Source: Blastomussa wellsi
Taxonomy: Eukaryota > Cnidaria > Anthozoa > Scleractinia > Plerogyridae
Direction: 5' to 3'
Assembly: GCA_947652115.1 (NCBI GenBank)
Contig: OX393573.1
Location: forward strand, 11,261,981 to 11,325,980
Length of the DNA: 64,000 nucleotides
In this document: piece after piece, positions 23,430 to 35,067 of the stretch
Layout: each line of letters starts with the position of its first letter
How positions within the stretch are numbered: the first letter of the stretch is position 1
Translations under genes and position numbers: made by a program
The notes under the pieces: generated by a model
Databases searched by the model: none
What the model was told of the DNA's origin: nothing
Seen by the model: only the letters and a program-made list of their open reading frames with translations

Positions 23430-26085
23430 TAAAGAAAGAAAACAAACAAGATTAGTCAAATCTTCCATTTCTATTGGTCAAATCGTTGCCACGGTTTCGA
23501 GCCTCGGGGTTGGACATAGTCGGGAGGGGAAGGGAATGCTCATACTTATAGTTTCGTGAGCGGAAACGTTCAAATGAATGAACCTCAGTGAGCACGTTGA
23601 TATGCAATACAGTTCAAAACCAAGTTTAACGAAACAAGTTTAAAGGAGCCACGCCACGATATTCTGAGTCATTGCCCTTAAAACGTAAGAAACCTAAGAG
23701 GTTAAGAAAACAAAGAGGTGACACTAAACCAGAAAGGAACAAGGCTGGTTAAGGATGGATAAGATTGAGACGGATTGCAAATGACGAATTTGAAAAAAAT
23801 AGGTTAAATTTCTCAAAATGCACACACCGTGACGTGGCTCCTTTAATAGGCGAGGAATCAGCCAGCTGAGTTGCTTGTTTTTTTTTTTAATTGGTCTTCA
23901 GCTTGTCTGCAGGGAGTGACTCAAATCAGGAAATGACACTTTTTCGAGTCCTACAGTAAAAATGTGGCCGTCCTTTGATGCAAAAGGTGAAAGCACGTTC
24001 ACAACACGCTAACACAACGCGCTCAGTGTGTCCGAGAGTCAGGAGTATGTGTGTTTTGGATGAGTTCACACGCTAAACCTTTTGTTTTCGTTAGTGTGTT
24101 CGATCTCACGTATAGCATGCTTTGAGCACAGTTAGCGTGGGATCGTGTATAGCACGCGCAGTGTGCGTGGAGCGTGCGTGCACGTGGTTTGAGCAGACTT
24201 AGCCTGTGATCATTAGCACACTTGATGTCAAATTTGACACACGAAAATGCTTCAATATCATCTCTCAAGTCAAAGAAAAACACAAGTTAATACTCCTGAA
24301 AACCAAATATAAGAAAAAATACCTTTGTGGAGTGATAAAATAAACCATTAGTCTCTGTAGTTCTTTCTTATGCGCTCCAGTCTCCACTAAGCGGCTATTT
24401 TAGTTAACTTGACTCAACAGTTATTGCTGGCCCAAGAGAGGCCCTCAACACTTATCTAGACAGTGACCAGCGGATCGCGTATCACGTATGCGCACCACGT
24501 TTATAGCAGGGACGTTCAAAGGGGAAGCTGACAAAATTTCTTCCTCCACCAAGAACAATTAGAATGCGAAAAATGTGTCAATCACAACAGTTTCACACGT
24601 GAGCGCCTCGTTTATAAGTCACCCCGTGAAAGCGAGTGTCGTGGTCCGGAAATCACACGGTACGGACCTGCATTCTTCTGAGAATACGGACAAATCCGGA
24701 GGTGTCGTGCTTATGACACGCGACGTGTCCAGCGCGTGTCAGCAACCGTATTTTCCACGATTCATACTTTTTCCGTAGCATGGAAAATCCGATGTCTGCT
24801 CGCTTCAAAAGCGTAAAATTCCGAGCAAAAAACATTGAAAACTAGAACAGACGTGACAGAAAGTTCGGTTAGAATTGAAGTTAAGATTGTATTCAAAAGC
24901 GTCGAAATAGAAAAAATATTAAAGCCGTGCAATTCTGCATGCAAGAATTATATGCACCACGTTAAAGCGAAAGTTTTAATTTTATCCAACGGTTTCAGTC
25001 AACCGTTCACTAAATGGTTTTACCGATCGCCCTAAAAATCTCATGCAAATTTGAAGAAGTATTGTATATTGCCAATCTTGAGAAGCCTCATTAAGTCCGT
25101 GATTGGAAGCCAAACGCATCCAAAACCGCCATGGTGGCTTGCCTTCGTGGCCGTCGAACTATTAAAGACGACCTCTTCGCCTCTAGCAAGGTTTAGCACC
25201 CTTTACTCCATGATTTCCCTCTTAAGAAACACTAAAAATTTATCGGTGTTTTTGCTTTTCATTTTTCGCCCCAAAGTGGGAATTTTCTGTGTTCAGAATG
25301 AAAAACGAGGCCTTGGAATTTTGTAAACAAGTGCCGCGACTCGCCAAGACGCGCCATGACTTCCTCGTACATGCTGCATGCAAGGATTAAGGAAAATAAA
25401 CTTCTTTGTAGAGAAAGAGTTCACTAAAAGTATGGACAGAAAACAGATTCCGATTGGTTTATTGGCCCTAATTTACTGGAGAACAATAGGAAAACTAAAA
25501 CGTCTCCAGGTAGGGAGGGAAAGGGGAGCTCATGCTTTCCCGGCCGGTTTAATTTGGCCGAAACAGGAATTCAGTGCATCTTGGCTCGCACTTTCTAACC
25601 TGTGGTTACCACTAGTAATAATTGTTATTCTCCTTTATCGAATCTTTCACTGTTTGTTGTGAGGACCGTGAGAAGAATCTTAATATACCACATGGGCGAG
25701 CTAAGGGAATCGAAAACTGTTATGGAATGTGAATGTGTGTACAGGGTTGCCTTGTAGCGTAACGCACTTTGTGTGCGTTACTAACACGCTAAGCGTGTTG
25801 TGTTTAATCGCACGCACGTACGCAGTTTTCAACACTTGCCATGCTTTATTGTTCGATTTATCACGCTTCATTTAGCGTGTTCCAAAAACAAAGGAAATGG
25901 CATGGCTAATGAGGCAGACTTCCTAGCGCGCTCTGCAGTCGTTGGTGCTGATGCGAGGCAGCGCGCGCACAAGGATAACACAACAACAAATATGGAGCCG
26001 AAAGAGTGATGAGTGTTTGTTCCAAGGCGGTTTTATATGAGGCATTTTTTTCTTAAATGATAGTATGTTCTAAATTTAAAGAAGC

Positions 26086-26119
<34 letters not shown>

Positions 26120-28150
26120 GCTTACCCCCTCTATTCACGGATAACACAGTTTGAAAAGGTTAGCCTAAATTTTTCAAATTTGACAATTGCAATCCTTCTC
26201 AATCTTCCTCATTCAAAGCCACCCTTGATTCTTCTTAGTTTATTGGTGCATCTTTCGTGTTTTTCTACCTTAGTAAACTACTATTTCAAGGTTTCCTTTG
26301 ATCTGAAGGCAATTTTATACATTGCCAACGTTTCCTTCATTCATGACGACTGTGCCCCTTTAAGTCTTGTTAGAATGGTATGTCAGAAAAAGTCAAATTT
26401 GGCAAGTTTTTAAGTGTCATCGTGAATACCGTAACAACCCAGGTAAATGTAGTCAAAAAATTGAGATTGAACTCTTTAGGTCCAGTCTTTCCGAAATATG
26501 CGTATTTCTCGAAAACCGTTCGTTAGAATTTCACCAAATTTGGCAGGAAAATACTTTAGGAAACAAGAAAGAAAGTTGTTGCAAAACGTCTGAAATTTGA
26601 CAGAGGGAATTTTAAATAATGGAGTTATCATTCAAGGACGGATAGCTAAATAATCGGTCTGTTAAAATAACGTTAGAATAGTGTCCGCATGCGAGTATTG
26701 TGACAAGTTTGTTTCAGGCAAATGATAGAGAAAATCTAACGACTGAATTTTCCGCAAATATACAAAACCCGATTTTAAATTGATGTTTATGTCCAGTCAC
26801 GTTACCATGGCAACAGCGCACACGTCAATGTAACTCTCAAATTCGAAAGTCTATCCTTTTAACTTATCACCTGCCAATTTTTGGGACCTAGAGTTCAACG
26901 GTTTTAGAGTAAAAGGCAAATGCAACACAGGTTTCAAAAACTGTGTACCGCCACCTTAAGCGTGCTAAAGTGAATTATTTTGTTTCCAAGTGGAAGTGTG
27001 TTGCGAGCATGCTGTCACCTTGGCGTCAAAGTCCTCTGGAGGGTCACAAATTTTCACGGGAGAACGTGCTACCAGATATGCAAACGAGTAATATCAACTA
27101 TGGTAAATCTCTAGCTGATGCTACAATCACTGCCATAAGTCGTTGGCCCACCCACAAATTTGTCCGAACTCCTCGCGAATTGCCGAATTGGCGCTTTTAC
27201 GGTTTGTAGACAGCGTTGAACGGGTGCATGGGAGCGGGAGGGCGACTCAGTTAATTAAGTTGTTAGTGTCCCAACGATATGGCAATGATTGTAGGTCAGA
27301 ATGGGCAGGGACAAAAGTCGGACATCAAATTTCTCATTCGACATTGAAATGCCCAATGAGAATATTTTTACCCAACGAACTTTGCACGCTTCATATTTCT
27401 CCACGAATCTAGTGATCGAAACATGAATAATAAAAGAAAAAAAAAATAATGGTTGATTTACCAATAATGTAATTGTTTTATACATACCTACTGGAGTTCC
27501 CAGTCCTTGAAGATCGCGTAGTTTGTTGTCAGTTACAAAAACTAAAATGAGAAAAATATGGATCAATCAGTGATAAGTCAATAAAAGGGTTTACTTCGGT
27601 GTAAGAACCAGTGACTTTTTTCTTTGTTTTTGAGCTATTGTTTCTGTGTTCTGTATTGTTTTGAGGCTCTTTGTTGTCTTGTTATTTCTTCGTTTTACGT
27701 CACTCGTGAGTTTCACAAGTTCTTACACCGAGGATGAGCCCAATAAAAATAAATAAAATAAATCAGTAAAGCACCAACGAGTTTAAGGTCGCACCACTGA
27801 TTGGACTCAAACTGAAACTGAAATAATGATTCAGTCTTGGAAATTCGGCCACATAACAAATTAGACAAAGCATATTTTCGGCCGTTATAGACAACACTGT
27901 CGAAATCATCAGTCTAAAAGATAGTTTGTTGGTCCGTACAGAACAAAGTATTTGATCGACTCAATATGGTATCTAAAGCTCGACATCAAGTTGCTATCAT
28001 CTAAAACTGCTCTAAAATTCAAAATGGTCCGTATTAAACCGAATGACTTATCTAGAATAGCGAGAATAGAACGTAGTTGAATGATACTTCACATGGAGCA
28101 ACTTCAAAAACCAAAAGCAAAGCGGTAATAATTATAAAGCCAATACGTTA
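23430..28150. other. Non-coding stretch with scattered repeats
   Basis: It contains a CGTG-rich stretch with recurrent TTAGCGTG words (24000-24240), a perfect AACACGCTAAGCGTGTT palindrome near 25783, and a Penelope tail (26087-26138). An AATAAAAATAAATAAAATAAAT tail near 27745 suggests a retroposed 3' end. Other ORFs look random. Confidence 0.45.
26087..26138 (+). mobile_element. Penelope-like element tail fragment
   Basis: TTCCCACCGACGCAGCACCAC and then CAGTTTCTTTAGAAGCTTAC match the end of the Penelope fragment at 2073-2130 nearly base for base. Confidence 0.7.
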
Positions 28151-28151
28151 C

Positions 28152-28279
28152 CTCAGACCAAAATTTCGCATACCAAAGTCAGGCGGCAATTTTACTAGGG
28201 GGCGAAGCATCGTTTGGAAAGCGACAACAGCGAGAGCTAGTAATACAGAAAGAAACGTTGATTGAAACTCTGCCTCCAT
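28152..28279 (-). CDS. Candidate first exon encoding an N-terminal membrane anchor (tentative)
   Basis: The minus-strand ATG at 28279 opens MEAEFQSTFLSVLLALAVVA and then FQTMLRPLVKLPPDFG. That is a hydrophobic helix of about 17 residues followed by basic and prolyl residues, as in ER-anchored or secreted proteins. GTAACG at 28151 can serve as donor, leaving two bases. An alternative donor GTATGC lies 18 nt earlier. The ATG is preceded by GGAGAAAAAAA. The product is not identified. Chaining it to 23347-23426, 17768-17866 and 11273-11367 gives an in-phase 133-codon reading, which is suggestive only. Confidence 0.3.
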
Positions 28280-28944
28280 TTTTTTTCTCCAACCACGTGC
28301 AAAGGTGACATTAAAAGTTGAATATCATTAAAAAGTAATTTTAAATTCAAATGAATCCTACCTGATCTTTTCGCAGTTTAGTTCTGTGAGGCATACCACG
28401 GAATAAAATGAAATTGCTTATAAATCAGAAAACGAGACTAGCTCAGTTAGCCTCGGCAATTCCAGTTTCAAGAAATCATCACTTTTGCAGAGGGGATCAG
28501 TGACGGAAGCTTAAGGGTATACTCGTTTTTGATCGAAAAAAGAAAGGGATCCGTAGTAACAAAGGGGGACTCGTGGGAGAGGATCTATTTGGCTCAAAAT
28601 GGGTACGATCTTCATGGACCATTCTGAAGTGACTTTAGAATGAATCCTCGCATTTTACAGCACACCGCTCAAAGTGTGTAACGCGACACATAGATTTTAG
28701 CAAAACTGATGTTCAGTGTTAACAAAACATCCTTTAATTCATTTCCACGATTTTAACAACAGTGCTAAACGGCTGCAAATAAAAAAAATAGTTATTAAAT
28801 AAATCGTCTCCTCGAATAATTTTTGGATTCGTCCGTCAACTGGTACTCTTTCCTCGACTGAAAACTCAAACCGGATCGGATAACATGAAAGAATTTCCGA
28901 CCATTGCGAAGGTACTCACAGACTTTCTAATACGTGACGTCATT
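28280..28944. other. Non-coding
   Basis: No gene recognised. It may be upstream sequence of the tentative exon at 28152-28279. Confidence 0.4.
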
Positions 28945-29210
28945 GGCCTGATTTATATTAGAAACGGATAATACGTCAAGACAGATCGTCCGTCTAGACG
29001 GATCATTCGTCTAGTATAAATACGGGATGAACTTTGGGACAAACAATAGGTGCTTTACAGTTCGTTAGACGGATTATCCACAATAGCTCAAGACGAACTA
29101 TCGAGATAAGTTGTCTGGACGGATGATCTGTCTGTTTGCCCGTATTTATACACCGTTCTCTTCTCAAATTCATCCCAGACGGATGATCCGTCTCTAGCAT
29201 AAATCGGGCC
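28945..29210. mobile_element. Harbinger-type MITE
   Basis: The left end GGCCTGATTTATATTAGAAACGG pairs with the right end, which reverse-complements to GGCCCGATTTATGCTAGAG. Subterminal GACGGATNATNCGTC palindromes resemble those of the autonomous element at 30149-33115. Flanking trinucleotides are ATT and ACT, an imperfect duplication. The 266 bp contain no ORF. Confidence 0.7.
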
Positions 29211-30145
29211 ACTGCCAGAATCATGGACGGGCTGGTTTGTTCGAAAGCCGGCTAAAGGATTAAAGTTACAATTTGATCAAGGGTTCGATCTCTTTTGTAT
29301 ACAATTGTCTAAATTGCATATGTTTTGCGGAATTTGAGATAAGGGACGGACCATTAGAAGAGTGATGGGGGAGGGGGGAGGATACAAAAAAATCATGCAA
29401 GACTAGATGACTGAAAAAAAAATTGTGCAAAGGAGAAGTGAAGAAAAAAAATTCCTGCAGAGTGAATTGAAGGAACATTCGGCAGCCACTTTATACAGCA
29501 GTTTTCTCGATCCTGGTTGAGTCCCCTTTCACTTTATTTTCTCCACAATATTGAAAACGGACATTTTTCCAAACAACCTTACAGAAAAACTCTTATGGAT
29601 AGAACCAACAGCCATTCTGCTTGATTCCTTTGTATTTTATTAGCACATGCAGAGTTTTGAAAGCTTCGACATAAAACAAAGAAGCGAGAACACACACACC
29701 AGTCTCGTCATGTAAATTGTAATCATTGTGATAGATCTGCCAACTATCATGAATTATGCGGGTTGAAAACGTCGAGCCCATGCCTTCTCATGCATGGGAA
29801 CAAATTTCTCACGCCTCGCTGAAAAAAATTATGATATTACAGCCTCAACTGACACAATTTCTAATGCAAGAAGAGAAACATCCGTCTGAATGACAGTACT
29901 TCACCCGAATTCCCCGATTTTAACGGAAAATGTTCTTGGGCGACGCTTCGACAGTGTTATGTTTGACAAACACACCCAAGGACTGAGACCCGGAAATCTT
30001 CGGACTGTCTTCAGAAGTGTTCGGAACGACCTTGAGAATCTTGGGAAGACTTCGGAAATGATCGGATCGTCTTCAAAAACCCTGACAAAAATTTCCCGCT
30101 TTTGACTCGGAAAAAGTTGACTGAAGTATTGTGATATAAAGTAAG

Positions 30146-30148
<3 letters not shown>
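29211..30148. other. Non-coding
   Basis: It contains GGGACGGACCATTAGAAGAG with a G-rich run (29343-29382), which looks like one end of another DNA transposon, and CTTCGGA-rich sequence at 29995-30080. No gene supported. Confidence 0.4.
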
Positions 30149-30177
<29 letters not shown>

Positions 30178-30331
30178 CCGTCCAGACGGATAATGCGTCT
30201 CTAGTGTTATGCGTCTAGTGTAAAGACGGGACGAATAACAAGACGAACTTCGACAGACGAAGAATGCGAACCATTTCGCGCGGCGAAATAAAGAGGAATG
30301 AGGTCTAGTTTTTTTGGCGGTAAAATTAAAG

Positions 30332-31591
30332 ATGGCGGCCCTTTTACAACTTGTAAAATTGTTTTCCCGTAAAAGAAGAGCAGAAGAAGCGTTTTTAAGT
30401 CTCCAATATAAAGTAAACGAGGAAATGGCAAGGAAACGTTTCGTTGCAGAAGCGGATTTCGAAACTGAAGCTTCAGAACTCGCTGTTATGTCAGCAATCG
30501 TGATTACAAAAAGCAACAGAAACGAACGAGGTCCAGATGAATTGAGAAACGGAGATTGGTGGACGAACGGATACCAAAACTGGGACGAAGCTTCTTTCAA
30601 GAAAAGGCTGAGGGTGTCTCGAGACACGTTTGAATTTATTCTGGGAGAAATTAAAGACCTTATCAAGAAGGAGCCCACTCGCATGAAACCTCACCCTACT
30701 CCACCTGCTACCCAGTTGGCTTTATGTCTTTACAGACTGGCACATGGGTGTACGTTTTTGACCGTTGGAGATCTCTTTGGGGTTGCAGAATCAACTGCTC
30801 ACATCATTTTTCAAGACGTTTGTAAGGCCATTGTGGGATGTTTGTATGACAGACTCGTTTACCTGCCAAGAAATCTGCAAGAGTGGAGTCAAGAACTGGA
30901 AAATTTTCTGGCAAATTGGGAGTTTCCTTGTGTAGGAGCATGGGATGGATTTCATGTTTACGTCAGCACTAAACTTAAGAACTTTTACAGTTACAAGAAA
31001 AGATATTCTGTGACGAACATGGGATTCATTGGTTACAATAAGCGTTTTATGTGGGCTGCAGTGGGTGCTCCAGGATCCACACATGACTCTAGGCTTTTAA
31101 GAAGTTGTGGTATTTATTCTGAAATAGAATCAGGTCACGTGCTTCCTAACAGGTCTTTGAATCTGGACCCCTATGGGGAGATTCCATTTACTACTGTGGG
31201 TGATTCAGCTTTTCCCAACCACTCCTGGCTTCTAAAGCCATACAAAGAGGGAACAAGAGTAACTAAGCAAAGGTATTTTAACAGGAGACTTTGCTCTGCC
31301 AGAGTAGTCTCTGAACATGCCTATGGAATGTTGAAAGGGCGGTGGAGAATTCTCTACAAAAAAACAGATTGCCATTTAGACAACATTTCCCTCCTCATTA
31401 TGACCTGCATTGCTCTTCATAATCTTTGCATCCACCGAAGTGATCCCTGCAACCCCAGGTGGAGGCTTCAGGTCAATGAGCTCAATCTGATTAGAAATGG
31501 AGATGCCCCAGCTGAAGATGGAAATACAACAAGAGAAGCCATTGCCAATTGGTTGTGGGATATCAGTGAGGAAAGAAATGCAGTTCCTTGA
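30332..31591 (+). CDS. Harbinger DDE transposase (HARBI1-like)
   Basis: The 419-codon protein starts at the first in-frame ATG (30332); the frame extends upstream without ATG. A helix-turn-helix region lies around residues 120-165 (LALCLYRLAHGCTFLTVGDL). The DDE catalytic triad is visible as D205 in GAWDGFHVYV, D291 in GDSAFPNHSW and E328 in SEHAYGMLKGRW. HARBI1-family enzymes cut and paste TIR elements with 3-bp target duplications. They act in the nucleus together with the element's Myb-like protein. The length is normal for the family and there are no internal stops or missing catalytic residues. The gene lies just inside the left TIR. It could be either an active transposase or a recently silenced one. 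Confidence 0.92.
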   Translation: MAALLQLVKLFSRKRRAEEAFLSLQYKVNEEMARKRFVAEADFETEASELAVMSAIVITKSNRNERGPDELRNGDWWTNGYQNWDEASFKKRLRVSRDTFEFILGEIKDLIKKEPTRMKPHPTPPATQLALCLYRLAHGCTFLTVGDLFGVAESTAHIIFQDVCKAIVGCLYDRLVYLPRNLQEWSQELENFLANWEFPCVGAWDGFHVYVSTKLKNFYSYKKRYSVTNMGFIGYNKRFMWAAVGAPGSTHDSRLLRSCGIYSEIESGHVLPNRSLNLDPYGEIPFTTVGDSAFPNHSWLLKPYKEGTRVTKQRYFNRRLCSARVVSEHAYGMLKGRWRILYKKTDCHLDNISLLIMTCIALHNLCIHRSDPCNPRWRLQVNELNLIRNGDAPAEDGNTTREAIANWLWDISEERNAVP

Positions 31592-31799
31592 ATTTGTAGA
31601 TCAAACTAATACCACAGACAAAAACTGAGAAACTGAACTTTACTTGAACCCAAGGCAAACAGGTTATACATTGTTAATAAATTCAAGTTTGAAATTAAGC
31701 ATCATGATTCTTAAAACATATTGTAATCTTCACATTAAGTGTTGATCCCTGTTAAGAAACAATGTTTATTTCATGAGAAGCCCCTAATGTAACTTCTAC

Positions 31800-32885
31800 C
31801 TAATACCAAGTCATGGATGGTTGATCATTCCTGCTATCCATGTCTAAAAAGTGGCTATCTTGGCTACCACTTGCCACTTGATGAGTTGGAGGAGTATGGC
31901 TATATGGCATTGGGTTGTAATACTGAGGAGGTGCAACAGGCTGGACAGGCATTGTTTGTTGTTGAGGATGCTGTTGTACTCCTTGGAATGGAGGATTTGA
32001 ATATTTCATGATGATTTCAAGCATCTTCAGCTCATGCTGCCTATTCAATTCAGCTTGCTCTTTCTGAAAAGAGAGAAATTCAGCGTGCCTTTCTCTGTCT
32101 GCTTCCATCATCCTTTCAGAACGCTTTTGCTGTGATTCTCCAAGAGCGTGAAAACTCTTTGCGATCTCGTTTATGGCCTGGGACTGACTTCTTACTCGTT
32201 TCTTGCGATCTAATGGTTTTACGTCCAATGCAGTTTTCAAAACTTTCCTTTTTACACCTTCGGTTCCACTCTCACTCGTTGAGGTTAAATCTGTCTCACC
32301 ATCCTCTTCCTGATAACCACTATGACTTGTATCTGCCTGCTCTTCGTCGCTGCCTGGGTATGAGTCCACATCGGACAAAACATCACTCGCTTTCGAAGCA
32401 ACTTCCAAATTACCGTGAGTGTCAGACAAAATTGGTTTAATAATTTTGTACCACTCTGGCTCTTCAATTGGAGACTTGCCACTACCTTTCTTGATGCGAT
32501 CCGTATATTTACGCCATTGATCTTTCATCCACTTAAACTTGACTCGAAGCCTTTCAACATCAACTCTCAAAGGAGGTAAATCCTTTTTCGATTTAGACCC
32601 ACGATGTTCACGTTCATTTTCTTCTTTAAATTCTTGTGAGGACATGATTTCCTCGAAGACCTTCTTTATATCCTCGAAGACAGTTTTATTTGCGGTCTTC
32701 TTCAACGCAAGCGAGTCCAGTTTGTAACCAAAGTCGTATTTCTCGTCTGCCAGGACTAAGGCAAGGTACTTGAGCTCTGTTTGTGTCCATTGTCGATTTC
32801 GCGGTTTTGCACTTGCCTTATCACTAGCACCCGCCATGTTGTTTTCTTTGCATACAACCGCTGGCTCTTTCATAACGCGGTGCAT
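31800..32885 (-). CDS. Harbinger Myb/SANT-like DNA-binding protein
   Basis: 361 codons from ATG at 32885 to a stop at 31800. Further in-frame ATGs at codons 5 and 17 could also serve as the start. Residues about 30-150 form a trihelix/Myb-SANT domain (RQWTQTELKYLALVLADEKY at the start, LRVKFKWMKDQWRKY near the end). An acidic Ser-rich linker and a basic stretch follow (KRKVLKTALDVKPLDRKKR). Next is a long charged helix around residues 240-300 (ADRERHAEFLSFQKEQAELN). The tail is rich in Pro, Gln and Tyr. In Harbinger systems this protein aids nuclear import of the transposase and binds the transposon ends. The ORF is intact and convergent with the transposase. Confidence 0.88.
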   Translation of the reverse strand: MHRVMKEPAVVCKENNMAGASDKASAKPRNRQWTQTELKYLALVLADEKYDFGYKLDSLALKKTANKTVFEDIKKVFEEIMSSQEFKEENEREHRGSKSKKDLPPLRVDVERLRVKFKWMKDQWRKYTDRIKKGSGKSPIEEPEWYKIIKPILSDTHGNLEVASKASDVLSDVDSYPGSDEEQADTSHSGYQEEDGETDLTSTSESGTEGVKRKVLKTALDVKPLDRKKRVRSQSQAINEIAKSFHALGESQQKRSERMMEADRERHAEFLSFQKEQAELNRQHELKMLEIIMKYSNPPFQGVQQHPQQQTMPVQPVAPPQYYNPMPYSHTPPTHQVASGSQDSHFLDMDSRNDQPSMTWY

Positions 32886-33115
32886 TTTTTACGTTGTTCG
32901 TCTGCTGCCCGTCTTTATACACACAGACGAGTTATGCGTCCAGTCGAATTATCTTTCGTAATGCGTCGTCCACGACGCATAACCAAGGATAGTTCGTCTA
33001 GACACATAAGTCGTCTTGTGCCCGTCTTTATACTGGAGACGCATAACCAGACAAACTACAAATGTTTGCCCAAATTCGTCCAGACGGATAATGCGTCTCT
33101 AGTATAAAAACGGCC

Positions 33116-34202
33116 AATCACCGTGCTAATCGCATAGTCTCTCAGATAGGTTTTGTGGAATAAAACAAAGAAAGGAAACTGGTAGTAGTCGATGGAAGAT
33201 TAAATAAATAAATTGATTAAGTAGTCAATTAATTGATTGATTAATTAATTAATTAATAATTTTGTTTTAATCACCCAAGCTCTGAGCTCTATTTGCACCG
33301 GCCCTTTTCAGGTGGGCTTATTTTCAAGGAGAGATTATTTATGGTTGTTGCGGGGAGCCTTATTTTCGGATGGAAATTTAGGTTTCAAAGGTGTTTGGGT
33401 TTATAGATTGAAAGGGTACGGTGCACAAATACCACATTTTATAACTCTGAACATAACAATATGAAACCGAAAATACACTCTTCTGACAAAGCTAAAGCAA
33501 GCTCTAAAATGTACGGCTTGTAATCGTTCAGTTCGCTCTTTTATTCGAAACCAGAGCCAATATGATGTTCAAAACCTTACCCGGAGAGACATCATCTAAA
33601 TTCGACCTTTTGATTCCTGCGTCAGCGTACATCCATGTAATATGTCAAAAACTCGTCACGGTAGTGTAGCAGCTCTCGTAGGCTTGTAATTCTACTGGTA
33701 GCAGTTGCTATTGTTTTAGGGGCCTGGGGCATTGTTCCTGTTGTTTGTTCAATAAGTTCTATACTCAGCTTGTACACTTGTCTAGCAATATGAAGCACGC
33801 TCGTGTAATTGAAGTTGGTTACACGAATTTACTAGCTATGTTATGCTATGTTTTGAGTATAACGCATAGCAAAAATAAATCCCAAAGAGCAGAATTTTTT
33901 TTATTTACTTTCATATGAATAGGTAGTAAGTCTAAATTATTAGGCCTTTTGAAACCTTTATATTTTGAAATTACATTTATAACAAATTGAGCTGTAAATT
34001 ATTTTAATTCTTATATTTGTACATACAATATTTTGTATGTTATTGTAAGGATTTACCGTGCATAAATAAGGTCATCGATCTAATCATAACGTTTTCAGGG
34101 ATATCATTCTTCTGTATCCTTGATTTAGCGACACTTAGAATATTTTCATTCTCGTCTATTTTTTTTCTCAAGCCCGGAACCACTGACATGCTAGCTCCCT
34201 CT
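33116..34202. other. Non-coding
   Basis: AT-rich sequence with an ATTA/ATTGATT low-complexity run (33215-33262). No gene seen. Confidence 0.5.
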
Positions 34203-34383
34203 CAGTGGCAGATCCAGGGGGAGGGTCGGGGAGGGGACCCCCTTTCCTAACCGAAGATTTGGTTTTTACTACTTGTTTGACGCTGGAATTCTCGTATCGA
34301 CAGGATCGGCACTTATTATCACTCAAGTCTCAACTGAGTAAACGTTTGGACCCCCCCATCAAAAATTCCTGGATCCGCCCCTG
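34203..34383. mobile_element. hAT-type MITE
   Basis: CAGTGGCAGATCCAGG at the left pairs with CCTGGATCCGCCCCTG at the right. CAGNGGCGGATCCAGG termini are typical of a widespread hAT MITE group. The flanks (CTCCCTCT and CCTCTCTT) are similar but not an exact 8-bp duplication. The 181 bp have no ORF. Confidence 0.7.
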
Positions 34384-35067
34384 CCTCTCTTACCACTACC
34401 ACGTTGACCCGCTAACACCCCCCCCCCCCCCCCCGCACCCCCCGGCAATTACTGTACAGTTTTATGCTTTCAAAATGCAGATTTTTTAAGGAGTATTTTG
34501 GCACTAAAAATTCAAATTAATCATAACCAAGCTATGACGTTATGTGTTAATTGGCATTCTTAGGAGTTAAATCCCTATCCCACACCTAAGCGCGAATCTA
34601 ACTTAGATTTAATAATCCCCTTATCTTCGCCTAATTTTAACTGATAATCAGAGCAAAGTTTCGACCTAGTGCAGCCCTAAACTAAAGGAAATATGGTCCG
34701 TCCATAACCAAGAAGTTGGTTAGCAATGATGGCATTAACCTGCGACCTTTTTGGCGTTCCTCCCGCCACGAAAAATAAGAACGCCTGATCGCAGGTTTGA
34801 TGGCATCATATCCCGCATTTCATTTCATTTAATTTATCAACCTTATCAGCGTGGGCATCAACCTTATCAGCGTGGGCGCTCGAGATTTGAACTCTCGAAA
34901 ATATCAGAAGTGGTCGTATTTGTTCCTTATTTTTAGACACTACAATAGTTCAAAGTCTTACTTGGCTGGATTGCAAACTCATAATTATATTTTTGTTCCA
35001 GGACCTTAAAGTTTTTCTTGTAATTGAAGAAGACCTCAAAAATATTTGCTTGTTTAATAACATTGTA
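34384..35067. other. Non-coding, includes poly-C tract and 3' flank of the P450 gene
   Basis: A C run lies at about 34419-34434. A 22-bp phrase CAACCTTATCAGCGTGGG is duplicated at 34838 and 34860. ATTAAA on the minus strand (35054-35059), just past the P450 stop codon, may be its polyadenylation signal. Confidence 0.4.

Larger units (their letters stand above)
30149..33115. mobile_element. Autonomous Harbinger (PIF/Harbinger) DNA transposon, apparently intact
   Basis: The TIRs start GGCCGTTTTTATACTAGAG at the left; the right end is the inverted match (CTCTAGTATAAAAACGGCC). A 3-bp AAT flanks both sides (30146-30148 and 33116-33118). Subterminal palindromes of the type CATTATCCGTC/GACGGATAATG repeat inside both ends. 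Two long uninterrupted ORFs, a DDE transposase (+) and a Myb/SANT-like protein (-), converge and have AATAAA signals between them (31676-31681 on plus, 31765-31770 on minus). This two-gene arrangement is the classic Harbinger plan. At 2967 bp with no disruptions it may be recent. Confidence 0.9.

Noticed and set aside
27488..27541. 54-nt minus-strand segment with good acceptor and donor (FVTDNKLRDLQGLGTPV)
   Set aside because: Its only open phase does not follow the GTAACG donor of the tentative first exon; it would need an alternative donor. Kept only as an alternative path.
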